A DNA stretch of 40,368 nucleotides from a virus. Shown piece after piece: positions 28,941 through 37,100 of the stretch; within the stretch, counting starts at the first letter, position 1, and the number at the start of each line of letters is the position of its first letter. The DNA is taken from the IMG/VR virus record IMGVR_UViG_3300049440_000162, positions 1-40,368 of that record, one strand, 5' to 3'. The notes beneath the pieces were generated by a model. It had not been told where the DNA came from. It ran no database searches and worked only from the letters and a program-made list of their open reading frames with translations. A program made the translations under genes and the position numbers.

Positions 28941-30383
28941 ATGCCAGAAAAGCGGAAAGGCATTCTCCACAAACTACTCTACGGGGACTTTCCTGACCCG
29001 GAGGCGAAGGCTGCGCCCGTTGCGCCAGCGGTCCCGTTCGCGAATACTGGGTGGTTCGGCAACTTCACCACGGGCGGCCAGATGACGGGCGGCACGCTGC
29101 CCGTCACCTTCCCCGGTTCGCGCGTCAACTATCAGCAGTCCGTCGGCGAGATGGAGATGTCGTCGGCGATCATGGCCTGCGTCCAGTACGTGCAGCGCGT
29201 CTTTCCCGAGGCGCCGCCGCGGGTGATCAACCGCACCGACGCCGGCGACGAGGCGATCCCCGATCATCCCGTCACGCGCCTGATTGATGAGCCGAACCCC
29301 TACATGTCCTGGGAGACGGTCTCGCAGGCGCTGCTCGCGGATTACAACGTTCACGGCAATGCGTACCTGCTCAAGTTCCGCAACGCGGCCGGTATCCCCG
29401 CGGAACTCTGGTATGAACCGCAGATCTCGATTCGGCCGACGTGGGACCCGGCCGGGCAGCAGTTTCTTACCGGCTATCAGATCTGGCGGACGGGCAAATG
29501 GTACCCAATGGCGGTGGAGGACGTGGTCCATTTCCGCTGGTCGCAGGACCCGCGCAATCCGCGCATGGGTCTCTCGCCACTCCGTGCTGCCCTGCGACTG
29601 ATCTACAACGACGAGGAAGCGGAAGCCTACACCGCCGCGATCCTGCACAACATGGGGTCTCCGGGCGCGATCATCTCGCCATCGGGCGACAAGGTCATCA
29701 GCAAGGATGAAGCACAGGCACTGATGACCTATTTCAACTCGCGCTTCACGGGGGATGGCAGGGGCGCGACGATGGTCGCGACGGGTGGTTTACAGGTCTC
29801 GACGCCGAGTTGGAATCCGAAGGACCTTGACCTGACGAACATCCACCACTTCAGTGAGGCGCGCATCTCCGGGCTGATGGGCGTGGCGGCGATCGTCGCC
29901 GGTCTGTCCATGGGACTCGAGCATGCAACCTACGCGAACTACCAGGCCGCCCGCGAAGCAACCTACGACGGAAACATTATGCCGACGTATGCATCATTCG
30001 CGGACACCTTGACCCGTGCGTTGCTCCGTGACGATTTCAACGGATCGCAGGATCAGTACGTTGAGTTCGACACCAGCAATGTGCGGGCCCTCCAGGAGGA
30101 TGCCACCGCGGTCGCCGACCGGACGACGAAGCTTTTTACGGCCGGCATCATCGACCGGGCGACCGCGCTGAAGATGGTCGATATCGAGTCCGTCCCGGGA
30201 GACGAGGGCATTTACCTGTTGCCGCGAGGGGCTTCCTTTAGCGATGGGTCGATTGCGGAGCCCGTCAGCCCGGTGATCGAGAAGGTGAACACGGAACCAG
30301 GTGCGCCGGCGTCGGTAGCGACGAACGGCAATCAACCGGCTGCGGCGGCGCAGGCTGCGGTACCGATCGGGAGTCAGCCATGA
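28941..30383 (+). CDS. Portal protein (HK97-like)
   Basis: A 480-residue protein. Features of HK97/SPP1-type portals are visible: an N-terminal SSAIMACVQYVQRVFPEAPP helix, HPVTRLIDEPNPYMSWETVS, a YNVHGNAYLLKFRN strand, VEDVVHFRW and GLSPLRAALRLI, then the clip/stem region. The last 40 residues are Pro/Ala-rich and disordered. AGGAG precedes ATG 28941. Twelve copies would form the channel for DNA entry. It overlaps the next small gene as ATGA. Confidence 0.92.
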   Translation: MPEKRKGILHKLLYGDFPDPEAKAAPVAPAVPFANTGWFGNFTTGGQMTGGTLPVTFPGSRVNYQQSVGEMEMSSAIMACVQYVQRVFPEAPPRVINRTDAGDEAIPDHPVTRLIDEPNPYMSWETVSQALLADYNVHGNAYLLKFRNAAGIPAELWYEPQISIRPTWDPAGQQFLTGYQIWRTGKWYPMAVEDVVHFRWSQDPRNPRMGLSPLRAALRLIYNDEEAEAYTAAILHNMGSPGAIISPSGDKVISKDEAQALMTYFNSRFTGDGRGATMVATGGLQVSTPSWNPKDLDLTNIHHFSEARISGLMGVAAIVAGLSMGLEHATYANYQAAREATYDGNIMPTYASFADTLTRALLRDDFNGSQDQYVEFDTSNVRALQEDATAVADRTTKLFTAGIIDRATALKMVDIESVPGDEGIYLLPRGASFSDGSIAEPVSPVIEKVNTEPGAPASVATNGNQPAAAAQAAVPIGSQP

Positions 30384-30544
30384 AACTCACGTTCGCGGTG
30401 CTCCTGTTTTTGATCGCGGCAATCATCTTCGGGTTGGATTTCCTGCTGGGATTCACGACAGTCGACTATGCCCGCTTGCGTGTCCACTCGCTTGGATGGT
30501 GTCTCGTCGCGCTGGGGCTCATGCTTTGGAAAGGTGGCCTCTGA
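30380..30544 (+). CDS. Small two-span membrane protein
   Basis: A 54-residue protein with two hydrophobic stretches (about residues 4-25 and 37-50) separated by a polar loop. The start overlaps the portal stop (ATGA), and the protease gene follows one base after its stop, so it is translated with the head genes. It is unusual to find a membrane protein between portal and protease; the function is unknown. Confidence 0.65.
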   Translation: MKLTFAVLLFLIAAIIFGLDFLLGFTTVDYARLRVHSLGWCLVALGLMLWKGGL

Positions 30545-30545
30545 G

Positions 30546-31715
30546 ATGGATACGCTCGTGATGTTCGGTGGCGCGGTCAAAGCCCTGGGCGATGGGCGCG
30601 TTGGCGGCTACCTCATCACCTTCTCCGATGCGGCCAGTCCGGACCTCACCGGCGAGTACTTCACCAAGGACACCGACTACGACCTCGCGGACGGTGACTC
30701 GCGCTCGGTCTATTACGCGCACGGCCTCGACGAGCAGTTGGGCGTGAAGAAGATCGGCCGCTTCACCGCGAAGACGGATGCGATTGGTATCTGGGTTGAG
30801 GCGCAGCTGAACCTGCGTGACGAGTACGAGAAAGCCATCCTCGACCTGGCCGCGAAAGGGAAACTCGGCTGGTCGTCGGGCGCGCCGGCGCATCTCGTCA
30901 CCCGCAAGGCGGTGGAGACGAAGGACGGCGCGACAGTCCGCGAGATCACCCACTGGCCGATTGCAGAGGGATCGCTCACACCGTGCCCGGCGGAGCCCCG
31001 TAACGGCGCCGTGGCGTTGAAATCTCTTTCGTCGATTCTCGGTCTCCATCCCACAAACCACACAAAAGCCCTGCCCTCGGGCATGTCGTACGACGATCTC
31101 CGCACGCTCCTCCAGGACGAACTCAACGAGGATTTCCCTGACGACGACGACGACCCGGATAGCTGGAACCGCGGCCTGTGGATTCGTGATGTCTACGACG
31201 ATGCGGTGGTCTACGCCGACGAGGAGGACCTGTTCCGTCGCACCTATCAGGTGACCGCGGGCAATGACATCGTCTGGGGGCCGGAGGAGAGCGTCGTGCG
31301 CGTGACGACCTACGTCACCGCCACCGACGTTGACGAGGCCAGCGACGGTGAAGGCGATTCGGCGATGGGTATGCCCAAGAGTTTCAATCACGGCGTCGCG
31401 CCTGCTGCGATGCCGTTTGCACAACACATCGAAACCGCGCTTGCTGCGGTGGACGGTGTGATACAGCGCGGGTTCGCGATCAACGAACTGCGCATCAAGT
31501 CCGGGCGTGTCTTCTCCGCAGTCAATCGCAAGAAACTGCAGGAGATGCATACCCAAATGCAGACCGCCCACGCGGCAATGGGAACGCACATCGCCACGAT
31601 GCAGGCGCTCCTCAACGAGACCGAACCGGCGGCGAAGAGCAATGCCGGGATCGAGCAGATCTACCTCCGCATGCTCGCACGCGAGGCAGAGGCCCTCGGC
31701 GTGGAGATCGCGTAA
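30546..31715 (+). CDS. Prohead protease with scaffold-like C-terminal part
   Basis: A 389-residue protein. The N-terminal 170 residues are an HK97-type serine protease: catalytic His59 in YYAHG and Ser110/111 in GWSSGAPAH, with LTPCPAEP following. The C-terminal 200 residues contain an acidic stretch with five Asp in a row and a helical end (VNRKKLQEMHTQMQTAHAAM), which could serve as an internal scaffold. The protease matures the capsid by removing the scaffold and the N-terminus of the major capsid protein. Confidence 0.8.
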   Translation: MDTLVMFGGAVKALGDGRVGGYLITFSDAASPDLTGEYFTKDTDYDLADGDSRSVYYAHGLDEQLGVKKIGRFTAKTDAIGIWVEAQLNLRDEYEKAILDLAAKGKLGWSSGAPAHLVTRKAVETKDGATVREITHWPIAEGSLTPCPAEPRNGAVALKSLSSILGLHPTNHTKALPSGMSYDDLRTLLQDELNEDFPDDDDDPDSWNRGLWIRDVYDDAVVYADEEDLFRRTYQVTAGNDIVWGPEESVVRVTTYVTATDVDEASDGEGDSAMGMPKSFNHGVAPAAMPFAQHIETALAAVDGVIQRGFAINELRIKSGRVFSAVNRKKLQEMHTQMQTAHAAMGTHIATMQALLNETEPAAKSNAGIEQIYLRMLAREAEALGVEIA

Positions 31716-31732
31716 CGAAAGCGAGTGACACA

Positions 31733-32995
31733 ATGCCCACGTTGGTTGACATGGGCCGCGAACTGGATCAGAAGCGCGGCGAACTGAAGAAACTCTTCGA
31801 CGATCACCGCAAGATCATCAATGGCTCCACAGAGTACGACCTGTCCGCCGATCAGGTGGAGGAAGTACGCCGGCGTGAGGCCGAACTGGCGCCGCTGCAG
31901 GACGCCTTCAAGCAGGCAGAGCGCCTCGCCGCCATCGACCGCGACAACCAGAAGGGCGTCGAGGACCTCGGCCGCATCGTGCGTCCCGTGCCGTTCGCTG
32001 GCGGCTCGGCCGACGGTGAGGGCGCGACGCCGGGCAGCACGCCCGCCACGAAGTCCCTCGGTGAGCGGTTCGTCGCCAGCGAGGCGTACAAGAACTGGCG
32101 CCCCGGTGGTGGGCAGCAACAAGCATTCTTTGAGTCGCCGGAGGAACTTGGGTTCACTGCCAAGACGACGTTCACGACGGCTGTGTCCACGCTGACCCAG
32201 TATGACCGCCAGCCCGGCATGGTGATGCTCGGGCAACAGGCGCTCACCATCGCCGATCTCATCTCGCAGGGTGAGACGACGATGAACACCATCCGCTATG
32301 TCCGTGAGGATACCTTCACCAATGCGGCCACAACCGTCGCGGAGGGCATCGCTAAGCCGGAAGCAGCCTTCGATACCTCTGAAGCGGACGCCCCCGTGCG
32401 CAAGATCGCCGTGACCGCGAAGGTCACCGACGAAATGTTCGCGGACTTCCCGATGATCCGCGACTACGTGGACAACCGGTTGCGGTTCATGGTCGCACAG
32501 CGGGAAGAGGCGCAGCTCTTGCTCGGCAACGGCACGCCGCCGAATATCCAGGGCATCGAGACGACCTCGGGCATTCAGACCCAGGCGCTCGGCACTGATC
32601 CACTTCCGGATGGCGTCTTCAAGGCGATCACGAAGATCGCCACGGTCGGCTTCTTCCAGGCCGATGGCGTCGTCTTCCATCCGCTCGACTGGCAGAACGT
32701 CAAGTTGCTCAAGACGGCTGACGGTATCTACATCTGGGGCAGTCCGACCGATGGCGGCCCTGATCGCATCTGGGGATTGCCGGTGGTCGCCACCGTCGCC
32801 CAGACCCAGCACACCGCCATCGTCGGCGCCTGGAAACTCGGCGCACAGGTCTTCCGTCGGCAGGGCATCACGCTCGAGACGACAAACTCGAACGAAGATG
32901 ACTTCAAAACGAACTTAATTGCTTTGAGGGCAGAGGAGCGCCTCGCTTTGGCCTGCTACCGTCCGCTCGCGTTCTGCACACTGACGGGGCTATAA
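31733..32995 (+). CDS. Major capsid protein (HK97 fold)
   Basis: A 420-residue protein. The first 90 residues are a coiled-coil delta domain (GRELDQKRGELKKLFDDHRK and EVRRREAELAPLQDAFKQAE) typical of HK97-like precursors and probably removed by the protease. The mature part shows the E-loop and P-domain style (PGMVMLGQQALTIADLISQG, VREDTFTNAAT, ITVTAKVTDEM-like KIAVTAKVTDEMFADFPMI) and ends in a strand LRAEERLALACYRPLAFCTL. It directly follows the protease, as usual. It forms the icosahedral shell. Confidence 0.92.
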   Translation: MPTLVDMGRELDQKRGELKKLFDDHRKIINGSTEYDLSADQVEEVRRREAELAPLQDAFKQAERLAAIDRDNQKGVEDLGRIVRPVPFAGGSADGEGATPGSTPATKSLGERFVASEAYKNWRPGGGQQQAFFESPEELGFTAKTTFTTAVSTLTQYDRQPGMVMLGQQALTIADLISQGETTMNTIRYVREDTFTNAATTVAEGIAKPEAAFDTSEADAPVRKIAVTAKVTDEMFADFPMIRDYVDNRLRFMVAQREEAQLLLGNGTPPNIQGIETTSGIQTQALGTDPLPDGVFKAITKIATVGFFQADGVVFHPLDWQNVKLLKTADGIYIWGSPTDGGPDRIWGLPVVATVAQTQHTAIVGAWKLGAQVFRRQGITLETTNSNEDDFKTNLIALRAEERLALACYRPLAFCTLTGL

Positions 32996-33022
32996 CCTGT
33001 TTCGCTAAGTAAGGAGCCATCC

Positions 33023-33262
33023 ATGGCTGTGACTTCGACATACATGCCGACCACTGGCCCCACAATCATGCCGGGGTCCAGACAGCGTCTGGCTGCCGGG
33101 AGTACAGGAAGCGCGGGCGCTCCGACTGCCAACGTCACTGGCCTCGGGACCGCCGGTGTCGGTTCGCTCTACACGGACACGACCACTGGCATCCTGTGGA
33201 TCTGTACTGCCACGGACGGCGCGACCACGATCACGTGGACGAAGGTTGGCCTGCAGACGTGA
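33023..33262 (+). CDS. Small head protein (decoration or fibre-like)
   Basis: A 79-residue protein rich in Gly, Thr and Ala with a C-terminal LYTDTTTGILWICTATDGAT segment, the short beta-hairpin repeat seen in small head-fibre and tail-spike tips. AAGGAG precedes ATG 33023. Position right after the capsid gene suggests a head decoration protein. The 113 bases after it contain only a possible 23-residue frame (33275-33346) that I do not call. Confidence 0.6.
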   Translation: MAVTSTYMPTTGPTIMPGSRQRLAAGSTGSAGAPTANVTGLGTAGVGSLYTDTTTGILWICTATDGATTITWTKVGLQT

Positions 33263-33375
33263 GTCCCCGCCTCCATGTCGGTCCTGGCCGCGGAGTTCGC
33301 GACCCACTGGGTAAACACGAAGCAGTACGCACGGGCGGGTCGGTAACGATCCGCCAGATCACGGAGGAGACACCG

Positions 33376-33642
33376 ATGTACACGTCTGAAACCGCGATAT
33401 ACGCCGACAGCGAGGGCAACGTCGTCCCCGAGGACAGCCCCGATGCGGCGATCATGGTGGTTGCCGCCGGCGGCACGATCACGGACGAGGAGGCGGCGAA
33501 GTACGGTCTGACGGACGAGAGCGCGGCGTCCGACGAGGGTGCCGCGTCGAAAGTCGCTGAGCGGTCAGCAGCACCCACCGAAGACAAGGGTCCTGGCCCT
33601 GACCCGCAGGCGCCCACCGGCACGAAGCCCGCCAAGAAGTAG
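33376..33642 (+). CDS. Small acidic head-region protein
   Basis: An 88-residue protein with a folded N-terminal third (YADSEGNVVPEDSPDAAIMV) and a disordered, Ala/Pro/Lys-rich tail ending in Pro-Ala-Lys-Lys. GGAGG lies eight bases before ATG 33376. Small proteins of this kind occur between capsid and connector genes; the function is unknown. Confidence 0.6.
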   Translation: MYTSETAIYADSEGNVVPEDSPDAAIMVVAAGGTITDEEAAKYGLTDESAASDEGAASKVAERSAAPTEDKGPGPDPQAPTGTKPAKK

Positions 33643-33650
33643 GGTCTCCC

Positions 33651-34193
33651 ATGAGCGTTCCCATCGAGGTCCATGACGCGGTGGTGGCACTGGTTGAGCC
33701 GACGCTTGACCCCGTGCTCACCGACGCGGAGATCGACGCGGCGATCCTGCGGACGATGGGCTTCCGCACGTGGACGGCGGCGACGACCTACTACCCGGAT
33801 GTGCTCGTGACGCCGACGGTGCCGAACGGGTGGGCGTACGCGCCACTGACGCAGTCACAGGGCCCGTATTGGGCCTATTCGGACCCGAACTTCACGGGCA
33901 GTGGCATCCCCGGTGTCTCCGGTGACACCGAACCGACGTGGCTGATCCCCGCGAGTAGTCGCAACCCGGCGGCCTACGTGCAGGACGGGACGATCACGTG
34001 GGCGGCGGCGGTGCCGACGAACGGACCGTACGATGTCAAGCGTGCTGCCGCAGAATGTCTCCGCGCCAAAGCGCGCAAGGCGATGAACCGCGTTGATTCC
34101 TCCGTCCCAGGCGCGGTCAGTGCACGGGAAAGCCAGATGTATCAACAACTGATGGCCGCGGCCGCGCAGCTGGAACCGGTAGGGCTGTACTGA
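33651..34193 (+). CDS. Head-tail connector (adaptor-like)
   Basis: A 180-residue protein. The N-terminal VVALVEPTLDPVLTDAEIDA and C-terminal YDVKRAAAECLRAKARKAM helices match the helical bundle of SPP1 gp15/HK97 gp6-type adaptors. The middle 70 residues (Tyr/Pro/Gly-rich, with SGDTEPTW) form an inserted beta-like loop not usual in the family. It is predicted to dock beneath the portal. Confidence 0.65.
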   Translation: MSVPIEVHDAVVALVEPTLDPVLTDAEIDAAILRTMGFRTWTAATTYYPDVLVTPTVPNGWAYAPLTQSQGPYWAYSDPNFTGSGIPGVSGDTEPTWLIPASSRNPAAYVQDGTITWAAAVPTNGPYDVKRAAAECLRAKARKAMNRVDSSVPGAVSARESQMYQQLMAAAAQLEPVGLY

Positions 34194-34194
34194 C

Positions 34195-34566
34195 ATGGTG
34201 ATACCGTACGTCCCCACCGACCGCCTCGACCGCTTCCGCGTGCTCGATGAGCGCGCCATGCCTGACACGTGTGACATCGTCTCAGTGGACCCGGGCACCA
34301 TCAATCCCGATGGCAGTGGCGAGCCCGGCGAAATCACCACGACGACCGTGCCCTGCCGCTTCCTCGATGCGGCCGGCGCGGCAGAGATCCTGTTTGCGAT
34401 GCGGCTGACGGTGGAGGCCGGCGGCATCCTCTGGGTACCGGTCAGCACGGTTGCCACAGAAGAAGACACCGTGACGTTCAAGGGCGACACCTGGCAAATC
34501 GTTGGGACATCGTTGGGGCAAACCTTTGCCACCAGCCTCCAGCTGGCCGTGAAGTTGGTGGAGTGA
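34195..34566 (+). CDS. Head closure / stopper protein
   Basis: A 123-residue beta-rich protein: MPDTCDIVSVD, TTTTVPCRFLDAA and VSTVATEEDTVTFKGDTWQI, in the style of SPP1 gp16-like stoppers. It starts one base after the connector stop and overlaps the next gene as TGATG. It would close the head after packaging. Confidence 0.7.
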   Translation: MVIPYVPTDRLDRFRVLDERAMPDTCDIVSVDPGTINPDGSGEPGEITTTTVPCRFLDAAGAAEILFAMRLTVEAGGILWVPVSTVATEEDTVTFKGDTWQIVGTSLGQTFATSLQLAVKLVE

Positions 34567-34901
34567 TGAGCGTCACGATCAGCATTCAGTCGAACGTCAC
34601 CCCGCTCGATGCCGCCATTGAGCACATGGAACGCATCGAGGAGATCGTGTCGCACTATGCGGGGTTGATTGAGGAACGGGCGAAGACGCTGGTTCCCGTC
34701 AAAACAGGCGCGCTTCGTGCTTCGATAACCACGCATCTCAATGGACTGGTGGCTGAGGTGACCGCCGGTGAGGGCCTGTCGTATGCCGTTGTCGTGGAGT
34801 ATGGCGGTCATAATCGCCCTTCCCAGCCCTTCATGAGGCCAGCCATCGAAGCCTACGCCGACGAGTTCGTCCGCGCGATCATTGCGGTGGTGGGAGGCTA
34901 G
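34566..34901 (+). CDS. Neck protein (HK97 gp10-like)
   Basis: A 111-residue protein with the family pattern: helix HYAGLIEERAKTLVPVKTGA, LRASITTH strand, SYAVVVEYGGHNRPSQPFMR and a final helix. HK97 gp10-like proteins join the neck and tail. ATG 34566 overlaps the preceding stop. Confidence 0.85.
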   Translation: MSVTISIQSNVTPLDAAIEHMERIEEIVSHYAGLIEERAKTLVPVKTGALRASITTHLNGLVAEVTAGEGLSYAVVVEYGGHNRPSQPFMRPAIEAYADEFVRAIIAVVGG

Positions 34902-34903
34902 GG

Positions 34904-35350
34904 ATGTCGCTCACAGCCGTCCCGCGCGCCCTCGACATCCATGCGATTGGCATCGGCATCCGGGCGGCGCTGCTGGCCAACCCGACGATCGTGGCCGCTG
35001 TCGGCACGCGCATCTACCCGGACGACGATGTGTCGAGCGGCCCGTTTCCCTATCTCGTCTACGCCGTGGTCTCCGATCAGACGCAAGGGTGGTACTCACA
35101 TGCAGGAGTCAATGACCTCTGGCAGGTCACCGCCGTTGACCGGCCAGCCGGGCCGGGCTACTCGACGACCGTGGTCTCAAACCTCGGCGCCGCCATCCAG
35201 ACGGCGCTCCTCGATACCCCATGGACCGTCTCCGGCTGGCACCTGACCGCAGTACTGCGCGAGAACACCCGGCCCTACACCGAGAACGAGCAGGGGGTCG
35301 TTTTCCGGTATGTGGCCGTGACCGTGAGAGTTGAGGCCTTCAAGATCTAA
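34904..35350 (+). CDS. Tail terminator protein
   Basis: A 148-residue protein. GIRAALLANPTIVAAVGTRI, then PYLVYAVVSDQTQGWYSHAG and AAIQTALLDTPWTVSG fit the DUF3168/gpU-like tail terminators that cap the tail tube. It sits between the neck protein and the tail tube genes, as expected. Confidence 0.8.
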   Translation: MSLTAVPRALDIHAIGIGIRAALLANPTIVAAVGTRIYPDDDVSSGPFPYLVYAVVSDQTQGWYSHAGVNDLWQVTAVDRPAGPGYSTTVVSNLGAAIQTALLDTPWTVSGWHLTAVLRENTRPYTENEQGVVFRYVAVTVRVEAFKI

Positions 35351-35361
35351 AGGAGTCCATC

Positions 35362-35514
35362 ATGGCAGAGGACAAAGCAGCCGAGAAGCCAGCGAGCAAG
35401 AGCGCGGAGGAGAAGGCAGCAGCGGACGCGCAGGCCCACGCCGAAGAGCAGGCGGCGCTCTTCGAGAAGATGCGTGCTGAGGAGCGAGCTGCCCGACTGG
35501 GCAAGGCACCGTAA
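35362..35514 (+). CDS. Small charged helical protein
   Basis: A 50-residue protein made almost only of Ala, Glu, Lys, Asp and Gln, predicted as one long helix (SAEEKAAADAQAHAEEQAAL). AAGGAG precedes ATG 35362. Its stop codon lies inside a 17-base direct repeat. Its composition suggests a structural filler or an assembly aid; the function is unknown. Confidence 0.6.
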   Translation: MAEDKAAEKPASKSAEEKAAADAQAHAEEQAALFEKMRAEERAARLGKAP

Positions 35515-35546
35515 TCGCTCACCGTGACGAATCGCTCACCGTGACG
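35513..35546. repeat. 17-base tandem direct repeat
   Basis: AATCGCTCACCGTGACG occurs twice in direct tandem. The first copy includes the end of the upstream stop codon; the array ends 16 bases before the ribosome site of the tail tube gene. Confidence 0.9.
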
Positions 35547-35575
35547 TTTAGTTGCATCGCATAGGAGGCGACGTT

Positions 35576-36268
35576 ATGACGTTCCTAACAGTTACGACGG
35601 GGGTAGGAGGTGGGATAGGCTGGATCCGCGGCGCAACCACGCTGGCGACCGCCGAACCGTGCTCCGCCATTACCGTGCTCTCGGGCAGCCCGACGACGTA
35701 CCCCGCCAACCAGTGCTTCCGCGTGACTGCACGGGCGCATAGCCTGCTCGATCCTCGCAGCCCAACCATCGTCAAGAACGCCACGGTGGCGGCGAAGACG
35801 ACGGACTACTTCATCAACTGGGGCACGGGCGAGATCGTTTTCTACACGCCGCTCACCGGCACGCCGACGATCACCATCGACTGCGGCTGGATCTCCACGG
35901 CGACCGGCTCTGACCTGCGTCTCCTCTCCCACGTCAACAACTGGCAGGAGGGCACGACCGCCGCCCAGATCCCCGCCGATGAGTACGGCACGCGCATCGT
36001 CCCCTCGTTCGCGGGCAAGGTGTCCGGTACGTTCCAGTTCGACTACTACAGTTCGTCGGACATCGTCGATCTCGGCCACGCCCAAAGGCTGAATGGCAAC
36101 TACTTCGTGTTCGCCCTCTACGAGGATGTCGTCACCAACCGGATGCGCATCATCTATGCGAACCTTGGCGGTTTCCCGATCACGGCTCCCGGCGCGGGTA
36201 TGATAGGCGGCACTCTCACCGGGGGACTTATGGCCGATGTTACCTTCAGAAATGAAGTTCTCATCTAG
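35576..36268 (+). CDS. Major tail (tube) protein
   Basis: A 230-residue, beta-rich protein of the size and position of the siphovirus tail tube protein, after the terminator and before the assembly chaperones. Strand-rich segments include TDYFINWGTGEIVFYTP, KVSGTFQFDYYSSSDIVDLG and the C-terminal TGGLMADVTFRNEVLI. AGGAGG precedes ATG 35576. An in-frame start at 35552 has no ribosome site. Confidence 0.75.
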   Translation: MTFLTVTTGVGGGIGWIRGATTLATAEPCSAITVLSGSPTTYPANQCFRVTARAHSLLDPRSPTIVKNATVAAKTTDYFINWGTGEIVFYTPLTGTPTITIDCGWISTATGSDLRLLSHVNNWQEGTTAAQIPADEYGTRIVPSFAGKVSGTFQFDYYSSSDIVDLGHAQRLNGNYFVFALYEDVVTNRMRIIYANLGGFPITAPGAGMIGGTLTGGLMADVTFRNEVLI

Positions 36269-36331
36269 CTAGCTATCTACGATGGCGAGCGGGGCGGCGG
36301 GCAGCGTGACACCCCTCCCAATGTCCTGCTC

Positions 36332-36391
36332 GTCACGAAAATCAGCGGTGTTCACGAAATCGTGTCACGAAAATCAGGGGTGTTCACGAAA
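36332..36391. repeat. 28-base direct repeats before the chaperone gene
   Basis: Two 28-base copies with one mismatch at 36332-36359 and 36364-36391, each holding CACGAAAATCAG and GGTGTTCACGAAA. They fill much of the 134-base gap between tail tube and chaperone genes and run up to the ribosome site AAAGGGG. They may be regulatory or recent slippage. Confidence 0.9.
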
Positions 36392-36402
36392 AGGGGTGTT
36401 GT

Positions 36403-36861
36403 ATGTCCGAGAACGGCGCGAGCCCGAACGGCCTGACGGCGATTGCGCGCCTCAAACAGAAGAGCGAGCAGCGGTACATGCCGCAGCCGCTGCAGATTGA
36501 CGGCGACACGTACTACTTCCGCCGCCTCGACGGCTTCCAGGCCGATACGCTCGTCAAGCTGCAGGCGGAAAACCCGAACCTCTCGACGGCGCGCTATGAT
36601 GCGACCGTGGCGGCAATGGCATTTGTCAGCGACACGGGCACGCCGCTGACGGCGGACGAGGCGCTGGCGATCGGCGCCTGGTTTTACCAGCCGGCACGGG
36701 AGTTCGTGCAGAAGATCACCGGTGATTTTCGCGATGAGGCGGCAGTGAAAGCCGCTGAACCCGGCCCTTTTATCCAGAAACCTATGCTCTCTATGGTCTC
36801 GCCGCCGCCCTCCACAAAACCGTCTGGGAAATCCGCGACCTCGTCGACGCCGACCCGCTGA
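36403..36861 (+). CDS. Tail assembly chaperone G-like (unshifted product)
   Basis: A 152-residue protein. The N-terminal 120 residues are an alpha/beta chaperone domain (LTAIARLKQKSEQRYMP, YYFRRLDGFQADTLVKLQAE, LTADEALAIGAWFYQPA). The last 30 residues after the slippery site are a low-complexity Ser/Pro/Lys tail. It is translated from ATG 36403 with AAAGGGG eight bases upstream. It binds the tape measure during tail assembly, by analogy to lambda gpG. About the same region also makes the longer product below. Confidence 0.8.
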   Translation: MSENGASPNGLTAIARLKQKSEQRYMPQPLQIDGDTYYFRRLDGFQADTLVKLQAENPNLSTARYDATVAAMAFVSDTGTPLTADEALAIGAWFYQPAREFVQKITGDFRDEAAVKAAEPGPFIQKPMLSMVSPPPSTKPSGKSATSSTPTR

Positions 36862-37097
36862 CCTTCAGGCGACACTGTGACTGGTACGAGACCTTCTGCT
36901 CGCAGGAGGCCGGGATGGGGATTCCCGCCTCAGATCCCGCACGCATCTTCGGCATCGGCCTCAAGGCGATGCGTGAGCAGATGCGCACGGCGTTCCCGGA
37001 GCCCGAGACGGACGAGCAGCGGGAAGCCCGCTTCGCGGCGCAGGCCGACGCGCAGGTGCAGGCGAAGTTCGAGGCCGCCAGGCAAAGCCAGGAGTAA
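36403..37097 (+). CDS. Tail assembly chaperone GT-like (-1 frameshift product)
   Basis: The reading frame one base back from 36771 is open to a TAA at 37095-37097 and clearly coding: YPETYALYGLAAALHKTVWE, DPLTFRRHCDWYETFCSQE and a Glu/Ala/Gln-rich end. It has no own start with a ribosome site before 36915. Shifting by -1 at C-CCT-TTT (36765-36771) joins 123 codons of the first frame to 108 of the second, giving 231 residues. This is the conserved G/GT arrangement of siphovirus tail chaperones. Confidence 0.85.
36765..36771 (+). other. -1 ribosomal frameshift slippery site
   Basis: The heptamer CCCTTTT is in the X-XXY-YYZ register: codons CCT and TTT in the unshifted frame re-pair as CCC and TTT after a slip of one base. 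It sits just before the tape-measure gene in the chaperone gene, the usual place. No strong stem-loop is evident directly downstream. Confidence 0.85.
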
Positions 37098-37100
37098 CGC

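Noticed and set aside
33275-33346. Possible 23-residue gene between the head decoration and acidic protein genes
   Set aside because: No ribosome site, no overlap with a neighbour and no recognisable features.
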